Source of the DNA: Tessaracoccus antarcticus
GTDB taxonomy: Bacteria > Actinomycetota > Actinomycetes > Propionibacteriales > Propionibacteriaceae
Assembly (NCBI RefSeq): GCF_003688855.1
Contig: NZ_REFW01000001.1
Location: 682,001-746,000 of the forward strand
Length of the DNA: 64,000 nucleotides
Direction: 5' to 3'
Below are positions 26,578 to 36,269 of this stretch, in pieces. A program made the position numbers and the translations under genes. The notes under the pieces were generated by a model. That model was not told the DNA's origin. It worked only from the letters and a program-made list of their open reading frames with translations, and ran no database searches. Each line of letters opens with the position of its first letter. Positions within the stretch are counted from its first letter, which is position 1.

Positions 26578-27321
26578 TTAGCTGCTGAAGAGGGAGAACT
26601 TGAAGGAGTACAGGCCGGGCCGGTAGACGTGATTGCCGATCTCGACGGGGCGTCCCTCGGCGTTGCGTCCGACGCGGTGCATGGTCAGCAGGGGTGCGCC
26701 GACCTCCTCGCCCAGGATCTCCGCCTCGTCCCTGTCGGCTCCGCGGGCGCCGATCTCCTGCTGCGCCGAGGCGATCTGGACGCCTCGGAGGCCGAGGCAG
26801 CGGTACAGCCCCTGGGTCCCCAGTTCCTGCCACGTGGGGGCGATGTCCAACGGTATGACGTTGGTGAGGATGGCCAGTGGCTTGTCGTCGGCGTACCGGA
26901 GGCGGCTGACGGACAGCACGCCCTCCCCGGCGGCGATGCCGAGGTTTTCGGCCTCCTCTGCGCTCGCCTCCCTCACGAGGTAGCTCAGCACCTTGGTGGA
27001 GGGGGTGAACCCCGCGTCCGCCAGGTCCTCGTTGAGGGAGGAGAGCTTCATGGGCCGGTGCACGTGGGTGGGGGTCACGCGCGTACCCACTCCCCGGCGC
27101 CGCGAGAGCAGTCCCTTGGCGACCAGTTCCTGGAGTGCGCGGCGGGCGGTGGGGCGTGCGACGTCGAGGCGGGCCGCCATCGACACCTCGTCCTCGATCA
27201 TGGCCCCCGCCGGCAGCTCACCGGAGGTGATGGCCGCCTCGATGGGGCGTGCAATCTGCTCGTACAGGGGGAGGGCGGAGTCGCGGTCGATCGTGATCGC
27301 CGGCGTGTAGGCCTTGTCCAT
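26578..27321 (-). CDS. GntR-family regulator (HutC subfamily), probable inositol-locus regulator
   Basis: This 247-residue protein has an N-terminal winged helix (PLYEQIARPIEAAITSGELPAG; SMAARLDVARPTARRALQELVAKGLLSRRRGVGTRV) and a HutC/UTRA-type ligand domain ending NHVYRPGLYSFKFSLFSS. GAGGAGGGG lies just upstream of the ATG at 27321. It is divergent from iolC and directly upstream of the transaldolase gene, the position held by IolR-type regulators in other actinobacteria. It probably represses both sides until an inositol-derived ligand appears; the ligand is not known. Confidence 0.88.
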   Translation of the reverse strand: MDKAYTPAITIDRDSALPLYEQIARPIEAAITSGELPAGAMIEDEVSMAARLDVARPTARRALQELVAKGLLSRRRGVGTRVTPTHVHRPMKLSSLNEDLADAGFTPSTKVLSYLVREASAEEAENLGIAAGEGVLSVSRLRYADDKPLAILTNVIPLDIAPTWQELGTQGLYRCLGLRGVQIASAQQEIGARGADRDEAEILGEEVGAPLLTMHRVGRNAEGRPVEIGNHVYRPGLYSFKFSLFSS

Positions 27322-27427
27322 GCAACCCCTCCTCATGTCCGGTGTTGGAGCGTCCCGTGCGGTGCGCCCGGCTGGTGGAGGCCAATCGTAGCCGGATGTG
27401 GGCCCCTTGCCATGTATGGACAAAGAG

Positions 27428-27456
27428 TTGACCGCTTTCGTTGACTGGGGCAGACT
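27428..27456 (+). promoter_or_regulatory. Promoter of the iolC operon
   Basis: TTGACC (27428-27433) and CAGACT (27451-27456) with a 17-base spacer fit a sigma-70-like promoter, placing the transcript start at about 27463. A TGGACA at 27417-27422 just upstream also occurs, inverted, upstream of iolG (45139-45144) and may be part of a shared operator. Confidence 0.5.
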
Positions 27457-27482
27457 GACGGCGGATGAAGGAGGTCGTCGAG

Positions 27483-28457
27483 GTGGATGACTCTTGGACG
27501 CCCGAAGTCCTGACAATCGGTCGCTGCAGCGTCGATCTGTACCCCCTCGAGGTGGGGGTGAAGCTCGAGGACGTGGCCACCTTCGGCAAGTTCCTGGGCG
27601 GTTCCGCCACCAACGTGGCGGTGGCCGCGGCACGGCACGGCCACGGGGCGAGCGTCCTCACGGGCGTGGGCGATGACCCCTTCGGACGATTCGTGATCAA
27701 GGAGCTCGGCCGCCTCGGGGTCGACGCGTCCCACGTCGTCACCAACGCCGCCTTCAACACCCCCGTCACGTTCTGCGAGATCTTCCCGCCAGATGATTTC
27801 CCCCTCTACTTCTACCGGCAGCCCACCACCCCCGACCTGGAACTGACGGCCGCGGACCTGCCGTCCAGGATCCGCGAGTACAAGATCCTCTGGCTCACCT
27901 CCAGCGGTCTGTCGGTCGAGCCGTCGCGCACTGCCCACCACGCCGCCGTCAGCGCACGAACGGGCGGCCTCAGCGTCCTGGACCTTGACCACCGTCCTCG
28001 GTTCTGGAGCGACGAGGCCACCGCCACGCATGAGGTGGGCGAGATGCTGGCTCGCGTCGACGTGGCCATCGGCAACATTGAGGAGTGCCGGGTGGCGGTG
28101 GGGGAGACCGACCCGGAGCGGGCCGCCGACGCCCTCCTGGAGCGCGGGGTCGACATCGCCGTCGTGAAGCAGGGCATGACCGGAACGCTGGCGAAGTCGC
28201 GTGACGAGCGCTCGTTCGTGCCGGCGACGCGGGTCAAGGTACTCAACGGACTCGGCGCCGGCGACGCCTTCGGTGGTGCGCTCTGCCACGGCCTGCTGGA
28301 CGGCTGGGATCTGCACCGCACCATCGCCTTCGCTTCTGCTGCCGGCGCCATCGTGGCGTCCCGGCTGGAGTGCTCGACGGCGATGCCCACCACCACCGAG
28401 GTTGAGGCGCTCCTCGGCTCCACAGGCGAACCGCGACCAGGGCATCACCTCCGATGA
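27483..28457 (+). CDS. iolC: 5-dehydro-2-deoxygluconokinase
   Basis: This roughly 324-residue PfkB-family kinase phosphorylates 2-deoxy-5-keto-gluconate in inositol catabolism. It shows VLTIGRCSVDLYP at the N-terminus, the GG motif in GKFLGGSATNVAVAAARHG, and the C-terminal anion-hole/catalytic motif NGLGAGDAFGGALCHGLL with the base Asp. A full AAGGAGGT (27468-27475) sits seven bases before the GTG at 27483, which is therefore preferred; an in-frame ATG at 27465 lies almost on the predicted transcript start and could act without a leader. It overlaps the next gene by four bases. Confidence 0.93.
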   Translation: MDDSWTPEVLTIGRCSVDLYPLEVGVKLEDVATFGKFLGGSATNVAVAAARHGHGASVLTGVGDDPFGRFVIKELGRLGVDASHVVTNAAFNTPVTFCEIFPPDDFPLYFYRQPTTPDLELTAADLPSRIREYKILWLTSSGLSVEPSRTAHHAAVSARTGGLSVLDLDHRPRFWSDEATATHEVGEMLARVDVAIGNIEECRVAVGETDPERAADALLERGVDIAVVKQGMTGTLAKSRDERSFVPATRVKVLNGLGAGDAFGGALCHGLLDGWDLHRTIAFASAAGAIVASRLECSTAMPTTTEVEALLGSTGEPRPGHHLR

Positions 28458-29317
28458 GTCTCGTGGAACGCCTCTCCGACATCCGGTTCTCGGCCCCGGA
28501 TGCTGTCGCCGATGCACTGGCCCGACGGGTGCCGGCCAGCAGGAAGCCCGGCGAACACCTCATGGTGGTGGCCGCAGACCACCCGGCACGGGGTGCACTC
28601 GGCGCCGGTGGTGACCCCCTGGCACTGTCGTCGCGTGAGGAGTTGCTGGCACGCGTCTGCACGGCGCTGTCCAGGCCCGGCGTCAACGGCTTCCTGGGTA
28701 CTCCCGACATGGTCGAGGACCTGGCACTGCTGGGGGCGCTGGACGGCAAGACGGTGTTCGGCTCCATGAACCGTTCAGGTCTCGGCGGCTCCACCTTCGA
28801 GGTGGACGACCGCATGACGGCGTTCGACGCGGCAGGCATCGTCTCGTCCGGTCTTGACGGCGGCAAGATGCTGCTGCGGATCGACCTTGCAGACCCGCTG
28901 ACCTCCCCGACGCTGGAGCGCGCCGCGCGCGCCGTGAACGAACTTGCCGCGGCGCAGAGGATCGCACTCGTGGAGCCGTTCATCTCCCGTCGGCGCGACG
29001 GTGTCCTCACCAACGACCTCACGCCCGAGGCGGTCATGCGATCCATGGCCATCGCGTCGGGGCTGGGCCGCACGTCCGCCCGCACCTGGCTGAAGCTACC
29101 GTGCGTCAAGGACATGGAGCGCGTCATGGCGGCCACCACGCTGCCCTGCCTGCTGCTGGGCGGTGAGGTGTCCGACGATCTCGACGCCTCGGTGCGGACC
29201 TGGGGCAACGCGCTGCGCATACCCAATGTCAAGGGGCTCGTCATCGGGCGAGCACTGCTCTTCCCGCGGGGCGGCGACGTCGCTGCTGCCGTGGACCAAC
29301 TCGTGGAGGTTCTGTGA
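28454..29317 (+). CDS. Cgl0158-type (beta/alpha)8 aldolase, probable deoxyketogluconate-6-phosphate aldolase
   Basis: The protein has 287 residues. MVVAADHPARGALGAGGDP, LLRIDLADP, VEPFISRR and TWLKLPCVKDMERVM resemble the DeoC/FbaB-like barrel family found in actinobacterial inositol clusters (Cgl0158). The Lys in LKLPC is a candidate Schiff-base residue. Lying between iolC and iolB, it probably cleaves the IolC product 2-deoxy-5-keto-gluconate 6-phosphate to dihydroxyacetone phosphate and malonate semialdehyde, the IolJ step. The function is inferred from context. It is coupled to both neighbours by ATGA/GTGA overlaps. Confidence 0.82.
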   Translation: MSLVERLSDIRFSAPDAVADALARRVPASRKPGEHLMVVAADHPARGALGAGGDPLALSSREELLARVCTALSRPGVNGFLGTPDMVEDLALLGALDGKTVFGSMNRSGLGGSTFEVDDRMTAFDAAGIVSSGLDGGKMLLRIDLADPLTSPTLERAARAVNELAAAQRIALVEPFISRRRDGVLTNDLTPEAVMRSMAIASGLGRTSARTWLKLPCVKDMERVMAATTLPCLLLGGEVSDDLDASVRTWGNALRIPNVKGLVIGRALLFPRGGDVAAAVDQLVEVL

Positions 29318-30198
29318 ACGACAAGTACGTGATCCCATCCGGTTCGACCAGCCATGGTCACTTCGAAACCGACGTGGACGCGGAGCGCGCTGGCTGGGAC
29401 TGGTGTTCCATCCGGGTTCTGGGGTTGCCCTCCGGGGCTTCGCAGGAGATCTCCACGGGCGGGGAGGAAGTCCTCGTGGTGCCGCTTGCTGGATCCTGCA
29501 CCGTGGAGGTGGCGGGCCAGGTCCACGAGTTGGCCGGCCGCGAGGCGGTGTGGACCGCCGTCACCGACTACCTGTACCTCCCACGAGGTGTCACCGCGAC
29601 AATCCGCAGCGAGGCAGGGGGCCGGTTCGCACTCCCCGGGTCGAAGGCCACCGCCGACCTGCCCGTCCGCCACTGCCCGGCCTCCGACGTGATCACGTCT
29701 CTCCGCGGCACGGGAAACTGTTCGCGCCAGGTCAACAACTACGCGCTGGGCAACAGGCTCACGACCTCCCATCTGCTGGTGTGCGAGGTGCTCACCCCCG
29801 GCGGCAACTGGTCCTCCTACCCGCCCCACAAGCACGACGAGCACAACGAGAACGAGCGCGTGCTGGAGGAGATCTACTACTACGAGGTCCGGCCCGCCGC
29901 CAACGGCACCACCGGTATGGCGCTGCAACGCATCTACCCGTCTCCCGGCAATGACATCGACGTGTGCACCGAAGTGGGCTCCCGCGACGTCGTGATCATG
30001 CCGCACGGCTACCACGGGCCCTCCATCGCCGCGCCCGGCTACGACCTGTACTACCTCAATGTCATGGCCGGCCCCGCCGAGGACGCCACGTGGCTCATGA
30101 CCGACGACCCCCACTACACGTGGATCCGTGAGACGTGGGCGGACGCCGACGTCGACCCCCGCCTCCCCATGACTCCCCTCACCACCCAAGGACAGTGA
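29314..30198 (+). CDS. iolB: 5-deoxy-glucuronate isomerase
   Basis: This 294-residue cupin enzyme converts 5-deoxy-glucuronate to 2-deoxy-5-keto-gluconate. The typical metal-binding segment PPHKHDEHNENERVLEEIYYYEV is present, followed by VIMPHGYHGPSIAAPGYDLYYLNVMAG, both diagnostic of IolB. It starts at GTG within the stop of the aldolase gene (GTGA) and precedes iolD by two bases, so it lies inside a tightly coupled operon. Confidence 0.95.
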   Translation: MNDKYVIPSGSTSHGHFETDVDAERAGWDWCSIRVLGLPSGASQEISTGGEEVLVVPLAGSCTVEVAGQVHELAGREAVWTAVTDYLYLPRGVTATIRSEAGGRFALPGSKATADLPVRHCPASDVITSLRGTGNCSRQVNNYALGNRLTTSHLLVCEVLTPGGNWSSYPPHKHDEHNENERVLEEIYYYEVRPAANGTTGMALQRIYPSPGNDIDVCTEVGSRDVVIMPHGYHGPSIAAPGYDLYYLNVMAGPAEDATWLMTDDPHYTWIRETWADADVDPRLPMTPLTTQGQ

Positions 30199-30200
30199 CC

Positions 30201-32090
30201 ATGACCGCAACAGTTCGCCTCACAGTCGGCCAAGCCGTCATCCGCTTCCTCGTGAACCAGTACACCGACAGCGACGGGCAGGAGCAGCGACTCATCGCGG
30301 GCGCCTTCGGCATCTTCGGCCACGGCAACGTCGCCGGCATCGGACAGGCGCTGCTGCAGAACGAGCTGGACCCCGTGCCCGACGGCGGGGAGATGCCCTA
30401 CATCATGCCCCGCAACGAGCAGGGCATGGTCAATGCTGCCGCCGCCTTCGCGAAAGCCACGGAGCGTCGCCAGACGTGGATGTGCACGTCGTCCATCGGG
30501 CCCGGCGCGCTCAACATGGTGACCGGTGCCGCCGTGGCCACCACCAACCGGCTGCCGGTGCTCCTGTTCCCCTCCGACCAGTTCGCCACCCGCAACCCCG
30601 ACCCGGTGCTGCAGCAGGTGGAGGACCCCACCTCCCCGTTGACGGCGGCCACGGACTGCTTCCGTCCCGTGTCCCGGTTCTTCGACCGCATCGAGCGCCC
30701 CGAGCAGCTCGTGCCCTCCCTCATGGCCGCGATGCGGGTGCTCACGGACCCCGTCGACACCGGCGCCGTCACCGTCGCACTGCCCCAGGACGTCCAGGCC
30801 GAGGCCCACGACTTCCCCGAGGAGTTCTTCGCCCGCCGCGTGTGGCGGATCCGTCGTCCCGCGCCGGAAGCGGTCGCCATCGAACGTGCCGCCACCATCA
30901 TCCGCCGCGCCAAGCGTCCCCTCGTGGTCTCCGGCGGTGGGACGGTCTACTCCCGTGCCAGCCAAGAGCTACGGGACTTCGCGACGGCCACGGGTATTCC
31001 CGTGGCTGACACCCAGGCCGGCAAGGGTGCCATCAACTTCGATCACGAGTGCGCCGTCGGCGGCGTCGGGTCCACGGGCACCTCGGCAGCCAACAAGCTG
31101 GCGGAGGCGGCGGATGTGGTCATCGGTGTCGGTACCCGCTACTCCGACTTCACCACCGCTTCCCACACGCAGTTCAAGAATCCGGACGTGACGTTCGTCA
31201 ACATCAACGTCGCCGCATTCGACGCAGCCAAGCACGCGGCCGAGATGGTGGTCGCTGACGCCCGCGACGCCCTCACGGCCCTCACCTCGGCGCTCGAGGG
31301 GCACCGCGTGGACAACGACTACAGTGCCGAGGTCACCCGCCTCCGTGAGGAGTGGGCCGGCATCACGGACGAGTGCTACCACCTCGGCCACGGGCCGCTG
31401 CCGGCGCAGACCGAGGTCTTCGGTGCACTCAACGAGCTCATGGGCGACGACGACGTCGTCATCAACGCGGCAGGCTCCATGCCCGGCGACCTGCAGTGCC
31501 TGTGGCAGGCCCGCACCCCCGCCCAGTACCACGTGGAGTACGCCTTCTCCACGATGGGCTACGAGATCCCCGCGGCCATGGGCGTCAAGCTCGCCCGCCC
31601 GGACTCGGAGGTGGTGGCCATCGTGGGCGACGGCACCTACCAGATGCTGCCCATGGAGCTGGCGACCATCGTGCAGGAGGGGCTCAAGGTCATCCTTGTG
31701 CTGTTGCAGAACCACGGCTTCGCCTCCATTGGCGGGTTGTCGGAGTCGCTCGGCTCGCAGCGCTTCGGTACCCGCTACCGGAAGGCGGGCAAGGGCCACA
31801 CCGTCGACGCCGAACTGCTGCCCGTGGACATCGCCGCGAACGCCGAGTCCTGGGGCATCACAGTGCTGCGGGTGACGACCATCGCCGAGTTCAAGGAGGC
31901 CTACGCCGAGGCCGTCGCCATGGATCGGGCCGTCATGATCCACATCGAGACCGACCTCATGGGCCCCAACCCGCCCTCCTCCAGCTGGTGGGAGGTGCCG
32001 GTGTCAGAGGTGTCCCGCATCGAGTCCACGCAGCAGGCCCGAGACTGGTACGAGTCCATGAAGGCAACCCAGCGCCACTACCTTCGCTGA
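30201..32090 (+). CDS. iolD: 3D-(3,5/4)-trihydroxycyclohexane-1,2-dione acylhydrolase
   Basis: This 629-residue thiamine-diphosphate enzyme hydrolyses the ring of trihydroxycyclohexane-dione to 5-deoxy-glucuronate. The order is the normal one for the family: PYR domain with the catalytic Glu in MPRNEQGMVNAAAAFAK, central domain (RAKRPLVVSGGGTVYS), and PP domain with GDGTYQMLPMELATIVQEGLKVILVLLQNHG for ThDP-Mg binding. The ATG at 30201 has AAGGAC upstream; a GTG at 30195 is an alternative. It is the last gene of the iolC operon and is followed by a strong hairpin. Confidence 0.96.
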   Translation: MTATVRLTVGQAVIRFLVNQYTDSDGQEQRLIAGAFGIFGHGNVAGIGQALLQNELDPVPDGGEMPYIMPRNEQGMVNAAAAFAKATERRQTWMCTSSIGPGALNMVTGAAVATTNRLPVLLFPSDQFATRNPDPVLQQVEDPTSPLTAATDCFRPVSRFFDRIERPEQLVPSLMAAMRVLTDPVDTGAVTVALPQDVQAEAHDFPEEFFARRVWRIRRPAPEAVAIERAATIIRRAKRPLVVSGGGTVYSRASQELRDFATATGIPVADTQAGKGAINFDHECAVGGVGSTGTSAANKLAEAADVVIGVGTRYSDFTTASHTQFKNPDVTFVNINVAAFDAAKHAAEMVVADARDALTALTSALEGHRVDNDYSAEVTRLREEWAGITDECYHLGHGPLPAQTEVFGALNELMGDDDVVINAAGSMPGDLQCLWQARTPAQYHVEYAFSTMGYEIPAAMGVKLARPDSEVVAIVGDGTYQMLPMELATIVQEGLKVILVLLQNHGFASIGGLSESLGSQRFGTRYRKAGKGHTVDAELLPVDIAANAESWGITVLRVTTIAEFKEAYAEAVAMDRAVMIHIETDLMGPNPPSSSWWEVPVSEVSRIESTQQARDWYESMKATQRHYLR

Positions 32091-32127
32091 CCTGCCGTCC
32101 CGGGGACGTGATCCCGGCGCACGCCGG

Positions 32128-32164
32128 GGAGCCACGACCGCCGGCTGGACGGGGTCGTGGCTCC
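32128..32164. terminator. Bidirectional terminator of the iol operon
   Basis: GGAGCCACGACC (32128-32139) pairs perfectly with GGTCGTGGCTCC (32153-32164) over a 13-base loop, 37 bases past iolD and ahead of the convergent subtilase stop at 32231. No T-run. Confidence 0.75.
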
Positions 32165-32230
32165 TGACTCAGGCTGCGCACTGTGCGAACACCTGGATGA
32201 TGGGTCCGCAGGGGAACCACGCCTTGTCGA

Positions 32231-35200
32231 TCAGCCCTTGTCCACCACCACGACGCTCGCGAAGTCCTTGCGGACGAAACGCGTCTGGCAGGTGGGACTG
32301 AAGCCGGTCGCCGTCACGGTGACGGAGTAGCTGCCGGGGATCTTCGTCCGCTCATGGGTGCCGGCGAGGACACCGACACGCTGGGGACGCAGCACGAGTC
32401 GCGGGTCGCTCACCGTGATGCGGCCGGGATGCACGGTGGCCACGCTGCCTTCTCCGCCACCGGTGGCGGAGAGGCCGTCGAAGCGGCTCACAGGCCTCGA
32501 CGGCGTGGCATCGAGCCGGGTCGGACGCGCGGGCCTCAGCGTGGTCCCCCCGAGAGTGAGGCTCTCATTCCTGGGGGCAAGGATGTCCTCACCGGTGGTC
32601 GCCATCAGCTGATCCCTGAGAAGCACGAGCCGGGCAAGCTCGGCGCGGCCCACCTCGGGCTTCCCGTCAGAGCGGAAGTCTCGCGGCAACGTGATGCGTG
32701 AGAACTGGTCGCGGTACGTGTCGAGGACGTCGGCGATTGGCGCGACCGGAGACGTGATGGAGGCCCGCGCCCTGATGCCGTCGATACCGCCGCGACGGTC
32801 CCCGACGGTGGCCTTCACGTCGATGACGTCGCCGGCACGAACGAGCGTGGGCACGTCCAGCTGCAGCGTGAGGGGTGAACGGACGAAACCGCCCACGGTG
32901 TAGGGCGTGTGCTGTCGACGGTCGGTGGCAACCTCGACCGTCCAGCGGCCCGGCTGCGGGTCGTGGATGGTGAAGCTCACGTACCCGTCGCCGGCGTGCC
33001 GCAGGAACTCAGTGGCCGAGCGGGGCAGCCAGCGGCCGCCCGGAGAGCGGAGCCGCACGGCAATCTCGCCCGGACCCTTGGGCTCCCTCGACACGTGTCG
33101 CAGGGTCCTGTCGTGCCACGCGACGGTGAACATGGCCGACTCGGCGCATCCGTCGACCCAGCCCGACACCTGCGACACCGATGCCATGGACGACTCGTTG
33201 ACGATGACGCCGTCGCCGGTCACCTGACCCCGGATGTAGTTGTAGATCTCGAAGAGGTCGTCGATCGTCGGCATGAAGTAGTACCGGCCGGCGGTGCTGT
33301 TGGCCAGTTCTGCCAGCAGGGTCTGATCTGATGCCGGGCCCATGGCGCAGCTGTGGATGGGCAGATCGGCAGGCAGCGCCGCTGCCGCGTCGACCGCCCA
33401 TGGTTTGGCAGGGTTGGCCTCGTCGCACCCCTTGTTGTCGTAGCCGTCCGAGAGCAGCACCATCGCCCGACGCGTTCCGGATCCGGACAAAACACCACCC
33501 GCCCTCTGGATGCCCGCTCCCATGAACGTGCATCCGCCGAACCCGACGCCGTCAACCGCTGCGGTGGCAGCGTCCCGGGTGCTCTGGTCCACGATCTGCT
33601 GGGGAATGCCCGTTCCCGGGTATTCCACGTCGCCCGAATTGCCGAAGCTCACGACCGCGACGGAGTCGTCGACTCCCATGAGATCGATGAACTGTCGCGA
33701 CGTCTGGCGGGCGATGTCCACGTAGCCGAATGTCTGCATCGAGCCCGATCGATCGAGCACCGTGACAACGCTGACGGGGTCGCCCGCAGGTACCTCGGCG
33801 TTGTCGATGACCAGGGCGAAATCCTGCCATGGTCCCGCGATGTCCGTGCGGGCGGACGCTGCGATGTTGGCCGCGATGACGGTGACCTCGTAGACGCCGG
33901 TCGGGTTCTGGATGACGGCAGCCTCGGTGTTGTTGAGGTCGTCGGCGACGCCACCCGTCGAGGAGAATGCCCCGGCGAAGACGTTGCCGAGAAAGACCTG
34001 GTTCGTGGGGACGTGACGCACCTCGAGATCCAGATCGTTCACGAGCGCCGGGTTGGCGCCAATGGTGGCCGGGGCATCCGACCACGACAGGACCACGCGC
34101 AGCGGCAGTGCTGCATCGGCGGCGGCCACACGAATCGTGTACTCCTGGCCCATCGCCGTGAACGCCTGTCGCTGATCAACCAGAATCTTCGGTCCGCGAT
34201 CCGCGGCGGGGGACTGGAGCAGCGCGTTCTCGATGGAGACGCGACCCCACCCCACGTTGTTGTTGGGTCCGGCAGCGATCGTTCCCCCTGCGCCGTCCGC
34301 ACCCCCCGTCACAGGCTCGGTGGACGAGATCATCAGCGCCTTGACCAGTGCGGGGCTCGGCGTCCTGCCATTGCGGGTCTGACGCCACCAGTCGATCAGC
34401 AGCGCAGCGTTGCCCGCCACATGCGGCGACGCCATCGATGTTCCCGACATCGGTGCGTGCACCGGATGGAGCGTGCCACCGGTGTCGGTGTAGGGCGCGC
34501 TGCGAAAACCCACCGGGCTGAAGGTGGAAATGATGTCTGTTCCGGGTGCCACCACGGTGGGCAGCATCCTGCCGTCCGTGGCGGGACCGCGCGACGAGGT
34601 CCCTGCCAACCCGCGGATGTCGTCGTTTTGGGTCATCTCACCCGGCCGCGCGTTCAACGAGTTGCCCACGAGGATCGCGTTCTTCGGGTTCTTCGTGACG
34701 GTACTGGCGCCCGACCCGCTGTTGCCCGCAGAGAACACGATCACCATCGGTGTCTGGTCCGTGGCGGTGGGGTCGGCATCCCGCACGCCCAGGTCGATGG
34801 TGCGGTCGTCCGCCGAGTACCCGGCGCCATTCATCGACCATGAGTTGTTCATGACATCGGCACCCTGAAGGGCCGACTGGCGCACGCGCGCCTCGACGGT
34901 GCCTCCGAGCTGGACCAACCCGACGTCGGCGGCGGGGGCAACGCCCTGTCCCAGCAGGAACCCCTGCGGGTCGACGTCGCCGGAGCTTCCATTGCCGGCG
35001 GCAATACCGGCGACGTGCGTTCCGTGCCCATCGGTGTCGGCGCCGGCGAGGGCCGCCCCCGTTGAAGTGACGACGAACGCGAGGCGGCCGGCCACGTCGG
35101 CGTGAACTGTTGCCGGATCGTTCGTGTCGATACCGGTGTCACACACCGCGATCGTGACGCCCGCGCCGTCGATGCCGAGTGCCGTCAGCTGTGCGGCGTA

Positions 35201-36013
35201 TCCCGTGTTCGGCAGCGTGTTGGGTGCCGGGGTCGCGTTGAGGTCCTCCATGACGATCTGCGCGCTGCGTTCGTCCTCGAGCACTGGCGCGTGCACCGCG
35301 TCGATCCAGCGCACGTCGTCGCGCGCAGCAACCGTGGGGAGTGCTTCCGTGGGTAGTTGCGCGGTGATGCTGCGGAAGGCATCGGATGATTCGGGTCCGA
35401 TCGCCACCACGTTCCCACCGAGGGCGACCACGAGCTCCACGACGCCGTCGATGTCACCCTCGTCGAGGACGCCGATGTCGACCGCCTCGATGGGTCCCAG
35501 ACCGCGATCGGCTCCGGCCTCGGCGTTCCCGCTCAGCAGCTCCGGGTTCACTTTGTAGGCGGGCGAGAGCGGACCGGTCCACTCGACGAACTCCAGTGCA
35601 GTTGTCGACGCAACCGCCGCAGCGTCGCCACGCACGTAGTACGCGTGCGGGCTGACCGCTTCGACGATGCGGATACCACGCTCGGCGAGCGTCGCGAGCC
35701 ATGACTCCTGAACCGGTCCCACGAGTTGGAGCAGGTGGTTGATGCCGTCGTCGCTCTCGAGTGTGGAGAATTCGGGCGGTGTCGGCGGCACTGTGCCCTC
35801 CGCAGTGTCGATCTCGTAGGTGAAGAGACGCAGCGTGTGCGGGTCTCGAACGGCTTTGACGCGCCACCCCTGTTTCTGGAGGTTCGCCACCTGAGGAGGA
35901 TCAGCGTCGATGACGAAGCCGCGGTCCAGCGCACTCACGACGTCGACTCCCTCAGCCTCGACGAGTGGTCTGTGGGTCTCGGTTCTGTGGATGACAACGT
36001 AGCGTTGCGACAT
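32231..36013 (-). CDS. Subtilisin-family (S8) peptidase fused to a VWA domain, no signal peptide
   Basis: The protein has 1260 residues. After a 270-residue region of unknown type comes an S8 domain with the full triad: Asp292 (CDTGID), His330 (DGHGTHVAG), oxyanion Asn431 (FSAGN) and Ser526 (GTSMASPHVAGNA). A jelly-roll domain (about 610-740, VVLSWSDAPAT...NDLDLEV) is followed by a VWA domain (about 747-920) with MIDAS residues DRSGS (754-758) and LLSDGYD. The remaining 340 residues are beta-rich with MG2-like strands. The N-terminus MSQRYVVIHRTETHRPL is not a signal peptide. AGGAGG precedes the ATG. Its target and location are unknown. Confidence 0.9.
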   Translation of the reverse strand: MSQRYVVIHRTETHRPLVEAEGVDVVSALDRGFVIDADPPQVANLQKQGWRVKAVRDPHTLRLFTYEIDTAEGTVPPTPPEFSTLESDDGINHLLQLVGPVQESWLATLAERGIRIVEAVSPHAYYVRGDAAAVASTTALEFVEWTGPLSPAYKVNPELLSGNAEAGADRGLGPIEAVDIGVLDEGDIDGVVELVVALGGNVVAIGPESSDAFRSITAQLPTEALPTVAARDDVRWIDAVHAPVLEDERSAQIVMEDLNATPAPNTLPNTGYAAQLTALGIDGAGVTIAVCDTGIDTNDPATVHADVAGRLAFVVTSTGAALAGADTDGHGTHVAGIAAGNGSSGDVDPQGFLLGQGVAPAADVGLVQLGGTVEARVRQSALQGADVMNNSWSMNGAGYSADDRTIDLGVRDADPTATDQTPMVIVFSAGNSGSGASTVTKNPKNAILVGNSLNARPGEMTQNDDIRGLAGTSSRGPATDGRMLPTVVAPGTDIISTFSPVGFRSAPYTDTGGTLHPVHAPMSGTSMASPHVAGNAALLIDWWRQTRNGRTPSPALVKALMISSTEPVTGGADGAGGTIAAGPNNNVGWGRVSIENALLQSPAADRGPKILVDQRQAFTAMGQEYTIRVAAADAALPLRVVLSWSDAPATIGANPALVNDLDLEVRHVPTNQVFLGNVFAGAFSSTGGVADDLNNTEAAVIQNPTGVYEVTVIAANIAASARTDIAGPWQDFALVIDNAEVPAGDPVSVVTVLDRSGSMQTFGYVDIARQTSRQFIDLMGVDDSVAVVSFGNSGDVEYPGTGIPQQIVDQSTRDAATAAVDGVGFGGCTFMGAGIQRAGGVLSGSGTRRAMVLLSDGYDNKGCDEANPAKPWAVDAAAALPADLPIHSCAMGPASDQTLLAELANSTAGRYYFMPTIDDLFEIYNYIRGQVTGDGVIVNESSMASVSQVSGWVDGCAESAMFTVAWHDRTLRHVSREPKGPGEIAVRLRSPGGRWLPRSATEFLRHAGDGYVSFTIHDPQPGRWTVEVATDRRQHTPYTVGGFVRSPLTLQLDVPTLVRAGDVIDVKATVGDRRGGIDGIRARASITSPVAPIADVLDTYRDQFSRITLPRDFRSDGKPEVGRAELARLVLLRDQLMATTGEDILAPRNESLTLGGTTLRPARPTRLDATPSRPVSRFDGLSATGGGEGSVATVHPGRITVSDPRLVLRPQRVGVLAGTHERTKIPGSYSVTVTATGFSPTCQTRFVRKDFASVVVVDKG

Positions 36014-36269
36014 TGCAGTGCCTCCTGTTGGTGGGGGCTACCGCCCGTGCTGGCGATGCCCTGTACCGGTGAAGAGGACGCGCCGGTTCGGTTGATACAT
36101 CGCCCGGCTCATGGGCATGACGCGCCAGGCTCCCAGCTGCTCGCCTGCACCGAAGCGGGCTACTGGGCAGTCCGGCGCATCTTGGTTGCGCAGCACCCGT
36201 GGGCAGATCGCATCGGCGACGCCGTGGGGGGCGACGACCTCCGCGCAGCCCTTGTGGTCATGCAACACC

